From JAGPUQ01 sp041594335 (lineage in GTDB: Bacteria; Pseudomonadota; Gammaproteobacteria; Pseudomonadales; Porticoccaceae): a stretch of 64,000 nt of DNA. Of this stretch, positions 50,675-58,606 are shown one piece after another (the first letter of the stretch is position 1; each line of letters begins with the position of its first letter). Both the position numbers and the translations under genes were made by a program. Below the pieces are notes generated by a model. That model was given only the letters and a program-made list of their open reading frames with translations. It was not told the origin of the DNA and made no database searches. The stretch is from NCBI GenBank assembly GCA_041594335.1, contig JBFHML010000001.1, positions 53,700 through 117,699 on the forward strand, read 5' to 3'.

Positions 50675-52108
50675 ATGGCACAACAACTCGAACGCCGACA
50701 TATCGTGGCACCACAAACGGAAGCAGAGCGCATCTTCAAGCAACAGCGCGATGCGTGTCGGGCACACCCCTACCCCTCGCTGAAAGAGCGCCTGGGACAC
50801 CTCCAGCGCCTAGAGCAACTGTTGACCGACCATGCCGATGCCATCGCCGATGCCATCGCCACGGATTTTGGCCACCGCAATCCGACCGAGACCAAGCTGG
50901 TGGAAATCTTTGGGTCGCTGACCGCAATCCGCGATACCCGCAAGCACCTCAAACGCTGGATGCGACCGCAAAAGCGCAAAACTTCTGTGCTGTTTCTGAC
51001 CGGTCGCAACCGAGTCATCCCACAACCCAAGGGCGTAATCGGCATCGCGACGCCTTGGAACTATCCGTTGTATCTCTCGGTAGGTCCGGTGATCAACGCA
51101 CTTGCCGCCGGCAACCGCTGCATGGTGAAGCTTGCCGCCAATTCACAGCACCTGTGCCGGCTGATGCAGCGCCTGTGCGCGGACACCTTCGGAGACGACA
51201 CCTTGGCATATTTGCCCGGTGTCCCGGCCGGAGAATTCTCCGCGCTGCCTTTCGACCATCTGGTTTACACCGGCTCCGCGGAAAGTGGACGCAACGTGAT
51301 GCATGCAGCCGCCGACAACCTTTGTCCGGTGACACTCGAACTGGGCGGAAAATCTCCCACGATCATCTGCGACGATTATGACCTACGCGAAGCGGCCAGC
51401 CGTATCCTCTATGGCAAGTTCGTCAACGCGGGCCAAACTTGCGTGGCCCCCGACTATTTATTCGTACCGCGCAGCAAAGTCGACGACTTCGTCCGTATCG
51501 CGGGGGACATTCTGCGCCAGCGCTATCCAGATATCAGCAACAACGATTACACCTCGATCATCGACACCAGATCCTACCAACGCCTGCGCGAAACGCTGGA
51601 CGACGCCCTCGACAAGGGTGCTCGCGCCGTCAAATTAGTTGACGGCGACTACGATGAGGCCCTCCGGAAGATTCCACCGCAGCTCGTCCTCGACGTGTCA
51701 CCGGAGATGCGGATCGCCCAAGAGGAAATCTTCGGCCCCCTACTGATCGTCATGCCCTATACGCGCATCGAAGAGGCGATCGACTACATTAACGCCCATG
51801 AACGTCCCTTGGCGCTTTACCTCTTTACCCACGACCCCGCATTACAGCAGCAGGTCCTCTATGGAACGCTGTCCGGCGGGGTGACCATCAATCACTGCAT
51901 CTTTCATGTGCTACAGCACAGCATCCCCTTCGGCGGCGTCGGGGCCAGCGGCATGGGCCACTACCATGGTTACGATGGTTTTCTGGAGATGAGCAAGCTG
52001 CGGCCGGTATTCACTTTTCCCCGCCTCGGGCGCCCGCAGCTGTTCTACCCGCCCTACGGTCGCTCTCACGACCTACTCTACCGCACACTCAATCGCTTGG
52101 GCCTATGA
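50675..52108 (+). CDS. Coniferyl-aldehyde-type aldehyde dehydrogenase
   Basis: 477 residues. NAD(P)-dependent oxidation of an aldehyde to the acid. The conserved points are TPWNYPLYLSVGPVINALAAGN, LELGGKSPTIICDDYD (glutamate base), GQTCVAPDY with the catalytic cysteine, and EEIFGPLLIVMPY. The short N-terminus and C-terminal GGVGASGMGHYHGYDGF match the CalB/class 3 subfamily, which acts on coniferyl, fatty and aromatic aldehydes and may associate with membranes. The exact aldehyde is not known. A GGGGGA ribosome site precedes the ATG. Its 3' end overlaps the convergent dinB by 20 nt. Confidence 0.9.
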   Translation: MAQQLERRHIVAPQTEAERIFKQQRDACRAHPYPSLKERLGHLQRLEQLLTDHADAIADAIATDFGHRNPTETKLVEIFGSLTAIRDTRKHLKRWMRPQKRKTSVLFLTGRNRVIPQPKGVIGIATPWNYPLYLSVGPVINALAAGNRCMVKLAANSQHLCRLMQRLCADTFGDDTLAYLPGVPAGEFSALPFDHLVYTGSAESGRNVMHAAADNLCPVTLELGGKSPTIICDDYDLREAASRILYGKFVNAGQTCVAPDYLFVPRSKVDDFVRIAGDILRQRYPDISNNDYTSIIDTRSYQRLRETLDDALDKGARAVKLVDGDYDEALRKIPPQLVLDVSPEMRIAQEEIFGPLLIVMPYTRIEEAIDYINAHERPLALYLFTHDPALQQQVLYGTLSGGVTINHCIFHVLQHSIPFGGVGASGMGHYHGYDGFLEMSKLRPVFTFPRLGRPQLFYPPYGRSHDLLYRTLNRLGL

Positions 52109-53177
52109 CCGATCCGAACAAATCTTCCTGGTGCGCCGCAACGCGGTCGGCGAGGCGCACCCCCAACCCGAGCAGTCGGACCGGCCGTCTCCGTCTACGC
52201 CAGGCCGCGGCACAAAGCCTCCGATAGCCCGCCAGGTCCGTCCCACCTGGCTGACGACGCTCCAGGGTAGTGGTGGCAAAATCATCGAAGCGCAGCTTGA
52301 CCAAGCTACCTCGTACCACATAGCTTGGATCCAGCCGACGCAGACGGGCGGCAAGCTCCGCGTACAGATCGTCGAGAGCGCTCAAACAGGACTCCAGGGA
52401 AACCAGGTCGCAAGCAAAGGTCCGTTCGACACTCAGCGATTGACGCCGCCGATCCGGTTCGACCGGACGCTCGTCGATGCCCCGGCATCGTTCGTACAGC
52501 TTTCGCCCAAAGGCGCCGAAATGTTCCAACAACACAGACAAAGGCACCTCGCGAAGCTCACCGCACGCCGATACGCCTAGTCCGTCCAATCGATCCGCTG
52601 TCGCCGCGCCGACGCCGAACAGCCGCCGTACCGGCAGCGCGCGGACAAAATCGTCAACCGCCGCCGGCGGAATCACGAACAGACCATCGGGCTTGCGCCA
52701 ATCACTGGCGATCTTCGCGAGAAATTTATTGGGCGCGACACCGGCGGACACCGTCAGGCCGACTTTGGCTCGCACCTGGGCGCGGATCGCTGCAGCGATC
52801 CGGGTGGCACTGCCGCCATACCAACGACTGTCCGAAACGTCCAAAAAAGCCTCATCCAGCGAAAGCGGTTCGACCAGGTCGGTAAACTCGCGAAAAATCC
52901 CGCGTATCTGCTCAGCGGCCTGACGGTACCGTGGAAAATCCGGCGGCAAAACCACCAAATCGGGACAGCGGCGCAACGCCTGAGCCATCGCCATGGCCGA
53001 GCGGATACCCAAGGCACGCGCCTCGTAATTGCAGGTCGCGACCACGCCACGCCGCTGCGGACTACCACCCACCGCCAGCGGTCGTCCGGCGAGGCGCGGA
53101 TTGTCTCGGATCTCTACCGCTGCGTAAAAACAGTCGCAATCGCAGTGGATGATCTTGCGGGGGGCTTGAGTCTGCAT
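52089..53177 (-). CDS. dinB: DNA polymerase IV (DinB, Y family)
   Basis: 362 residues from the ATG at 53177. It copies past damaged bases with low fidelity. HCDCDCFYAAVEIRDNP contains the metal-binding aspartate and the steric-gate phenylalanine followed by tyrosine; YEARALGIRSAM, SLDEAFLDVSD (catalytic SLDEA/FLDV), and the helix-hairpin-helix region (RRLFGVGAATADRLDGLG) follow. The C-terminus QLGLGV-like clamp-binding motif is not obvious (ends VAAHQEDLFGSV, where QEDLF resembles a QLxLF clamp peptide). No LexA box was seen upstream. Confidence 0.94.
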   Translation of the reverse strand: MQTQAPRKIIHCDCDCFYAAVEIRDNPRLAGRPLAVGGSPQRRGVVATCNYEARALGIRSAMAMAQALRRCPDLVVLPPDFPRYRQAAEQIRGIFREFTDLVEPLSLDEAFLDVSDSRWYGGSATRIAAAIRAQVRAKVGLTVSAGVAPNKFLAKIASDWRKPDGLFVIPPAAVDDFVRALPVRRLFGVGAATADRLDGLGVSACGELREVPLSVLLEHFGAFGRKLYERCRGIDERPVEPDRRRQSLSVERTFACDLVSLESCLSALDDLYAELAARLRRLDPSYVVRGSLVKLRFDDFATTTLERRQPGGTDLAGYRRLCAAAWRRRRRPVRLLGLGVRLADRVAAHQEDLFGSVIGPSD

Positions 53178-53235
53178 GCGCGCATCATCGCTATTGCTGT
53201 CGCAGCCGGCCGTTGGCGGCCGCATCGCGGGTGGG

Positions 53236-53263
53236 TTGAGGAAACCCCATCAACCAGTACACT
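53236..53263 (+). promoter_or_regulatory. Candidate promoter of the EamA transporter gene
   Basis: TTGAGG, a 16-nt spacer and TACACT in the 220-nt dinB-eamA gap, giving a leader of about 130 nt. A CACCGC-ACTG-GCGGTG hairpin (53271-53286) lies at the predicted transcript start. Confidence 0.3.
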
Positions 53264-53397
53264 AGCGGGCCACCGCACTGGCGGTGACCAGTCTCAACAT
53301 CGCTTGGGGTAACTAGCCGCGAGCACCGCACGGCTTCAACCGGGTCCCAACGCCCCGACGAGAGGTCCCGCACCAAACCCAACGCCCGGAATCACGC

Positions 53398-54294
53398 ATG
53401 ACTGCCCCCCCCGGCAAGCTCACCCACCCCCATCTGACCGCGCTGGGCGCCGCGGCCTGCTTTTCAGGCAACATTGTCGTGGGGCGCGCCATGCAAGGCT
53501 TGATTCCACCATTCGCACTCAGCTTTTGGCGCTGGTTGCTGGTGGTGGCGCTCCTATTGCCTCTCACCGCGCCGACTCTGTGGCGCCAGCGCGCGGTGAT
53601 TCGCCGTCACTGGCCGGTGCTGGCCGCCCTCGGCTTTGGCTCAGTGACCCTGTACAACGGATTTTTTTATCTCGGAGTCCAGCAAAGCAGCGCGATCAAC
53701 GGGGCACTGATTACCAGCAGCATACCGCTACTGATCGCGTTCTGCGCCTGGCTCATCGCGCGAGATCCCCTGTCTCAACGACAGGGATTGGCCATCGGTT
53801 TGTCGCTCACGGGCATCTTGGTCATCCTAGCCCGCGGCAACCCGGCGGCCATCCTAAGTATCCAGTTCGTGGCCGCCGATCTCTGGATCCTCGCGGCATC
53901 ACTGTGCTGGGGGCTGTACTCGGTGCTTCTGCGCTACAGCCCGCCTGAACTGCACGGACTACCATTCTTGTGCCTGACAAGCGCCGCCGGCGTGATCACC
54001 ACGCTGCCGGCCTACGCCTGGGAAGTACAGACCGGCGCCACCATGACCACCAATGCCACGGGTCTCAGCGCCATCGTCTTTCTGGCCCTGGTGCCGGCGC
54101 TTGGCGCGTACTTTCTCTACACCCAGGCGGTGCTGGCCCTGGGACCAACGCGTGCGGGGATCTTTCTCAACCTGACACCCGTGTTTGCCATCGCTGCTGC
54201 CATCCTGCTACTGGGCGAAGCCCTGCAGGGATACCATTTGCTGGGTGTGGCGATGATCGCCTTTGGTATCGCACTCAACGTAGTCAAGAAGTAA
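53398..54294 (+). CDS. DMT-superfamily (EamA) transporter
   Basis: 298 residues with ten membrane helices in two EamA repeats. Examples are FALSFWRWLLVVALLLPLT and LGAYFLYTQAVLALGPTRAGIFLNLTPVFAI in outline. The second repeat ends AAILLLGEALQGYHLLGVAMIAFGI, the classic EamA finish. These inner-membrane proteins export amino acids, nucleosides or drugs; substrate unknown. It ends 7 nt from the convergent MAPEG gene. Confidence 0.88.
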   Translation: MTAPPGKLTHPHLTALGAAACFSGNIVVGRAMQGLIPPFALSFWRWLLVVALLLPLTAPTLWRQRAVIRRHWPVLAALGFGSVTLYNGFFYLGVQQSSAINGALITSSIPLLIAFCAWLIARDPLSQRQGLAIGLSLTGILVILARGNPAAILSIQFVAADLWILAASLCWGLYSVLLRYSPPELHGLPFLCLTSAAGVITTLPAYAWEVQTGATMTTNATGLSAIVFLALVPALGAYFLYTQAVLALGPTRAGIFLNLTPVFAIAAAILLLGEALQGYHLLGVAMIAFGIALNVVKK

Positions 54295-54301
54295 GCAAGC
54301 G

Positions 54302-54697
54302 TCACGCAAAGACCGCGCCCAACCCGGCGATCAGCGCCCCGAGCAACAATAGCATCTGAGCGAGCGCGCCGATCATGAAACCTCGCCCACGGCTCGCGGG
54401 ATCGGCAACATAGCCCCGATAGTACTGCCAGCGGCCAACCAGAAAGACAACGCCAAGCACGCAGGCCCAGCCGGCACTCACCCAAGCGCTGAACAACAGC
54501 ATCGCCGGGATGAAAATGATCAGCTGCTCCAAGGTGTTTTGCTGAACCCGGAAGCGACGCTCAAATTCTGGGTGGCCAGTAGTCGCCGGCGCTGCCACCC
54601 CATAGGTCTCACGAGCCCGCCCGACGATGATCGCAAAGAAGAAGTACTGAATCACTGCCAACAGAATAATGAAGTGCGTCGTCGCTACGTAGTCCAT
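54302..54697 (-). CDS. MAPEG-family membrane protein
   Basis: 131 residues with four membrane helices. Family features are GHPEFERRFRVQQNTLEQLIIFIPAM (the glutathione/lipid-binding FERxxRxxxN motif) and RWQYYRGYVADPASRGRGFMIG. MAPEG proteins include microsomal glutathione transferases; bacterial members may conjugate glutathione to hydrophobic electrophiles. The role here is inferred from the motif only. The ATG at 54697 begins MDYVATTHFI. It lies just behind the luciferase-like gene. Confidence 0.88.
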   Translation of the reverse strand: MDYVATTHFIILLAVIQYFFFAIIVGRARETYGVAAPATTGHPEFERRFRVQQNTLEQLIIFIPAMLLFSAWVSAGWACVLGVVFLVGRWQYYRGYVADPASRGRGFMIGALAQMLLLLGALIAGLGAVFA

Positions 54698-54723
54698 CGA
54701 TCGGCTCCTCTATCGGCTGAAGC

Positions 54724-55566
54724 TCAACACAGTTGATCGACGAGGCGCGCGTGGCGATCCAGCAGCGGCTCCACCTCATCAGCAGCGGCCGACGGCAAGG
54801 TGAGGACCGCTCGACTGATCCCCGCGTCTCGCATGCGCGCCAACTCATCCGCCTTGGGCGGCGCGCCGAAAATGGATACTTCAAACGCATCCGGATCACG
54901 CCCGGCCGCGCCAATCATGGCCCGAACCTCTGGCAAGCGCTCGAGAATCTGATCCCGCCCCCAGATCGGCATCCAACCGTCGCCGTACTCGATGGCGCGT
55001 TTGACCGCACCGGGGAAGCCGCCGCCCAGGTGAATCGGCGGGTAAGGCCGCTGGCGTGGCTTGGGCCAAGCGTAAACCGGATCGAAGTCGACGAAGCGGC
55101 CGTGAAACTCGGCCTGCTCCTGACACCAGATCTCCTGCATCGCCAGTATCCGTTCGCGCATCAACCCAAACCTGGTTCGGAATTCGGTCCCGTGATTGCG
55201 CATCTCTTCGGCGTTCCAGCCAGCGCCAATACCGAACAGGAAGCGGCCACCAGAAATCCGATCCAGCGAGGCAACGCTCTTAGCCGTCTGCAAGGGATCC
55301 CGCTGTACCACCAGGCAGATGCCCGTCGCGAGCTTGAGCGTGGTAGTGACTGCAGCGGCGGCGGCTAGCGAAACGAACGGCTCGTAGACTTCGCTGTACA
55401 TTTTCGGGAGCTGGGCGCCGCCCGGCCAAGGCGATTCACGGCGCACGGGGATATGACTGTGCTCCGGCAGCCACAGGGATTCAAAGCCGCGCGTCTCCGC
55501 AGCCCGCGCCAGGGCCACCGGTTGGATACTGTAGTCCGTCGGGAAAATACTCAGTCCGATATGCAC
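54724..55566 (-). CDS. Luciferase-like (LLM class) flavin-dependent oxidoreductase
   Basis: 280 residues, TIM-barrel luciferase-like fold. MHIGLSIFPTDYSIQP, GFESLWLPEHSHIPV, LKLATGICLVVQRDPLQTAKSVASLD, and GRFLFGIGAGWNAEEM are the family pattern (GIGxGWxxxE). Many members are annotated as F420-dependent because of actinobacterial relatives; in a gammaproteobacterium FMN is the likelier cofactor. Substrate is unknown. The start is GTG, shortly after the carbonic anhydrase stop. The gene lies among oxidative catabolism genes, next to a Baeyer-Villiger-type monooxygenase. Confidence 0.87.
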   Translation of the reverse strand: MHIGLSIFPTDYSIQPVALARAAETRGFESLWLPEHSHIPVRRESPWPGGAQLPKMYSEVYEPFVSLAAAAAVTTTLKLATGICLVVQRDPLQTAKSVASLDRISGGRFLFGIGAGWNAEEMRNHGTEFRTRFGLMRERILAMQEIWCQEQAEFHGRFVDFDPVYAWPKPRQRPYPPIHLGGGFPGAVKRAIEYGDGWMPIWGRDQILERLPEVRAMIGAAGRDPDAFEVSIFGAPPKADELARMRDAGISRAVLTLPSAAADEVEPLLDRHARLVDQLC

Positions 55567-55573
55567 GCTTTAC

Positions 55574-56209
55574 TTACCCCAACGCGAGGCGCTGGACGGA
55601 TAGCCGATTGCGATCCTCTGGACCGGCACAACTAACCTCGAGATCCTTGATCAAACCATCGGCGATCCCGTAGATCCAGCCATGCACCGTCACATCCTGA
55701 CCGCGCGCCCAGGCGGAACGGAGGACGGTGGTGTCGCATACGGCCTGCACCTGAGCACAGACATTGTGTTCACACAGGGCATCCACCCGCTGCTCCGGTG
55801 GCAGATCATCGATCTGTCGACAGCGCCGATAGACGGCCTCGATGTTGCGCAGCCAGTTATCGATCAGCCCGCGGGGATGACCCTCGAACGCTGCCTTGAC
55901 CGCGCCGCACCCATAGTGCCCGCAGACGATTACGTGACGGACCTGCAGGACCTCAACGGCAAACTGGAGCACTGCCAAGCAGTTGAGGTCCGTCTGATGC
56001 ACGAGATTGCCCACATTGCGGTGGACAAAAATCTCTCCAGGCAGCAATCCCACGATCTGATTGGCGGGCACCCTGCTGTCAGAGCATCCAATCCAGAGGT
56101 ACTCCGGCTGTTGCTGATCACAGAGCCGCGCAAAGAATTCCGGATCGCTGGCCTTGACCTGTTCAGCCCAGGCACGATTGGCGGCGATCAGATTATTTAG
56201 ATCGGACAT
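55574..56209 (-). CDS. can: Beta-class carbonic anhydrase (Can-like)
   Basis: 211 residues. It interconverts carbon dioxide and bicarbonate. The zinc ligands are in WIGCSDSRVPANQIVG (cysteine plus the aspartate-arginine dyad) and VIVCGHYGCGAVKAA (histidine and cysteine). N-terminus MSDLNNLIAANRAWAEQV matches E. coli Can. It stands between the Baeyer-Villiger-type monooxygenase and the luciferase-like gene on the same strand; a functional link is not obvious. Confidence 0.95.
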   Translation of the reverse strand: MSDLNNLIAANRAWAEQVKASDPEFFARLCDQQQPEYLWIGCSDSRVPANQIVGLLPGEIFVHRNVGNLVHQTDLNCLAVLQFAVEVLQVRHVIVCGHYGCGAVKAAFEGHPRGLIDNWLRNIEAVYRRCRQIDDLPPEQRVDALCEHNVCAQVQAVCDTTVLRSAWARGQDVTVHGWIYGIADGLIKDLEVSCAGPEDRNRLSVQRLALG

Positions 56210-56251
56210 GTTCGGAACGCCATCCCCCTACGCTACAAACCATCGAGACCA

Positions 56252-57883
56252 TCAATCGACCTCGAAGCCCGCATAGCCACTGGCCTTCACCTCGTCACAG
56301 ATCTTGTGATAGTTCCCAGCCCCACCGATGTACGACAACAAGCGCCGTGGCTTGCCCTCAACATTGGCTCCGGTGTACCAAGAGGTAGTGCGCATCATCA
56401 AGGTTCCGGCCGCAACCTCGTCGTGATGCCGCACCCATTCCTCCTCTTTCTCCGCGGTAGGTTCGATCACTTGGTGATCGTGCTCACGCAACCAGGTAAT
56501 GCAATCCGTAACCCAGTCAACCTGCTCCTGGAGACAGGTCGTCATGTTGCAGAATGCGGTGGATGGCGCCAATGGGCCGGCAACCGTAAAGAGGTTCGGG
56601 AACCCATGCACCTGCAGTCCCAGGGTGGAGCGAATATCCCGATGCCAAAGCTCAGTGAGCGACCGTCCATCGCGCCCGTGCACATCCATCCGCGACAACG
56701 CGCCGGTCCCCGCATCAAAGCCGGTGGCGAGCACCACCACATCCAGCGGATACTCGCGGCCATCGACCAACACGCCCTGCTCGGTAAAACCTTCGATAGG
56801 CGTTTCGCGAACATCGATCAGTTCCACGTTGTCGCGATTGAAGACGTCGTAATAGCCTTTTTCCAGCGGAACGCGATAGGTTCCGAAGCCGTAGCTGTAA
56901 GGGATGAGTTTCTCGGCCACTTCGGGATCCTGAATCCGCGCGCGAATCTTGCCTCGCACAAACTCGGAGACTTCCTCACTGACCGCCTCATCGATCACCA
57001 ACTCTGGGAAGCTACCGATCCAAAACGCCAGGGAACCGTCTTGCCACAGCGTCTCCAAGGCCTCCCGCCGCTCTTCCCGACTCATGCGGTAATACTCACC
57101 CGGGGGAAAGGCGAAATCGAAGGCGAACCCAGCGAAGGTATTTCGCACTTGCTCCCGATATTCCGGATAGTGGGCACGCAACTCGGCACGCGCGGCATCG
57201 TCGTACTGATCGTTACGCATCGCCACCGCATATTGCGGGGTGCGCTGAAACACCTTCAACTCCGCCACCTGGTCGGCGACCGTCTGAATGACCTGGATAC
57301 CGGTGGCGCCGGTCCCTATTACCCCGACTCGTTTCCCAGTGAGATCCAAATCCCGCGGCCAGCGCGCGGTATGCGCAATCACGCCACGGAAGCGCTCGTG
57401 GCCGCGAAAAGGTGGAACCAAGGGCGCGGATAACATGCCCGCACAGCTGACAAAATAGCGCGCCGCAAAGGTCTCCCCCGCCTCGCTGGTCAGTGTCCAG
57501 CGCTTGGCATCTTCGTCCCAGTGTGCCGAGGCGATCCGGGTGTTGAAGCGGATATCTTTGCGCAGATCGAACTTGTCAGCGACAAAGTTCAGGTACCGCT
57601 CCGTTTCCGGCTGGGCCGGAAAGCGCTCGTGCCAATCCCACTCCTCTAGCAGCTCCTCAGAAAACCAGTATTGATAGACGTGCGACTGAGAATCGACTCG
57701 GGCCCCTGGGTAACAGTTCCAGTACCAGGTGCCGCCAACATTCGACGCCGCATCCACAGCGCAGACACGCATACCCAGCTCGCGCAACCGATAGAGCTGA
57801 TACAGCCCTGCGATTCCCGCTCCTACTACAATGGCGTCATATTCCGTGGACGTTGAATTCCCCTGTACAGTCTGTTGCGGCAT
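56252..57883 (-). CDS. Baeyer-Villiger-type flavin monooxygenase (cyclohexanone monooxygenase-like)
   Basis: 543 residues from the ATG at 57883, with GGAG 6 nt upstream. FAD loop VVGAGIAGLYQL (20-30); type I Baeyer-Villiger fingerprint FRGVIAHTARWP (165-176), a full match to FxGxxxHxxxW(P/D); NADPH loop IGTGATGIQVIQ (189-200). C-terminal GPLAPSTAFCNM and WYTGANVEGKPR also fit the CHMO/steroid/phenylacetone monooxygenase clade. It inserts oxygen next to a ketone, giving an ester or lactone. Substrate not determinable. Acquired or native is unclear; composition resembles the neighbours. Confidence 0.93.
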   Translation of the reverse strand: MPQQTVQGNSTSTEYDAIVVGAGIAGLYQLYRLRELGMRVCAVDAASNVGGTWYWNCYPGARVDSQSHVYQYWFSEELLEEWDWHERFPAQPETERYLNFVADKFDLRKDIRFNTRIASAHWDEDAKRWTLTSEAGETFAARYFVSCAGMLSAPLVPPFRGHERFRGVIAHTARWPRDLDLTGKRVGVIGTGATGIQVIQTVADQVAELKVFQRTPQYAVAMRNDQYDDAARAELRAHYPEYREQVRNTFAGFAFDFAFPPGEYYRMSREERREALETLWQDGSLAFWIGSFPELVIDEAVSEEVSEFVRGKIRARIQDPEVAEKLIPYSYGFGTYRVPLEKGYYDVFNRDNVELIDVRETPIEGFTEQGVLVDGREYPLDVVVLATGFDAGTGALSRMDVHGRDGRSLTELWHRDIRSTLGLQVHGFPNLFTVAGPLAPSTAFCNMTTCLQEQVDWVTDCITWLREHDHQVIEPTAEKEEEWVRHHDEVAAGTLMMRTTSWYTGANVEGKPRRLLSYIGGAGNYHKICDEVKASGYAGFEVD

Positions 57884-57951
57884 GTCGATCTCCACTGGCT
57901 CGCCCGGCGCCCAGCGGCCGCCGGTTGTCGTTATGAATCTACGAACTTCCG

Positions 57952-57957
57952 AGTATA
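57952..57957 (-). promoter_or_regulatory. Candidate -10 for the Baeyer-Villiger-type monooxygenase
   Basis: Minus-strand TATACT in the 90-nt gap after pgsA; the leader would be about 60 nt. No clear -35. Confidence 0.3.
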
Positions 57958-57973
57958 TACCGCGTGGGCCCTT

Positions 57974-58576
57974 TCAGGGACCGGGTGGCGGCTTTTGCCG
58001 GGCCGGCGGCGAAGTTAGGGCCGCTGGCCGCATCAATTCCGGCCAAGCCGCGCGCAGATAAATCACCATGGACCACAATGTCAGCAAAGCGGCGCCATAA
58101 AGTAGTAGCACGCCGATCAAGCTCGGCAAGGCATGCTCCTCGGGACGAAACAGTAACAACACGAGGATAGCGACCATCTGCAGGCTGGTCTTTAGCTTGC
58201 CGATACCGGAAACGGCGACCCGGGCGCGCCGACCCAGCTCCGCCATCCACTCGCGCAACGCCGAAATCACCAATTCTCGACCGATGATAATCATCGTCGG
58301 AAGCGCGAATTCCGGCGTTGCATGGCGCTCCAGCAAGAGCACCAGGGCGACCACCACAATCAGCTTGTCGGCGACCGGATCGAGGAAGGCGCCAAATCGG
58401 CTTTCCTGACCCAGGCGGCGAGCCAAGTAACCATCGGCCCAGTCGGTCAGCGCAGCGAGCCCAAATATTGCCGCGCTGGCGGCCGCGTGCCACTCCCACG
58501 GCAGATAAAAGACCACCACGAGCAGCGGAATTAGTAACATCCGCAGCAGTGTCAGGGCGTTCGGTAAATTAACCAT
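57974..58576 (-). CDS. pgsA: CDP-diacylglycerol-glycerol-3-phosphate 3-phosphatidyltransferase
   Basis: 200 residues, about five membrane helices. It makes phosphatidylglycerol phosphate. The CDP-alcohol phosphotransferase signature DG-x2-AR-x8-G-x3-D-x3-D is complete in the segment beginning ADGYLARRLG and ending FLDPVADK. N-terminus NLPNALTLLRMLLIP is typical. It follows uvrC, as in most gammaproteobacteria (uvrY-uvrC-pgsA). Confidence 0.96.
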   Translation of the reverse strand: MVNLPNALTLLRMLLIPLLVVVFYLPWEWHAAASAAIFGLAALTDWADGYLARRLGQESRFGAFLDPVADKLIVVVALVLLLERHATPEFALPTMIIIGRELVISALREWMAELGRRARVAVSGIGKLKTSLQMVAILVLLLFRPEEHALPSLIGVLLLYGAALLTLWSMVIYLRAAWPELMRPAALTSPPARQKPPPGP

Positions 58577-58606
58577 GGGGGACTTCCAGCCGGGGCGGGA
58601 GACAAG

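Noticed and set aside
53178..53397. LexA box upstream of dinB
   Set aside because: I looked for CTGT-N8-ACAG on both strands of the 220-nt gap and did not find it.
56306..57433. Plus-strand frame of 375 codons opposite the Baeyer-Villiger-type gene
   Set aside because: The opposite strand has the full flavoprotein fingerprint; this frame is a long GC-driven shadow.
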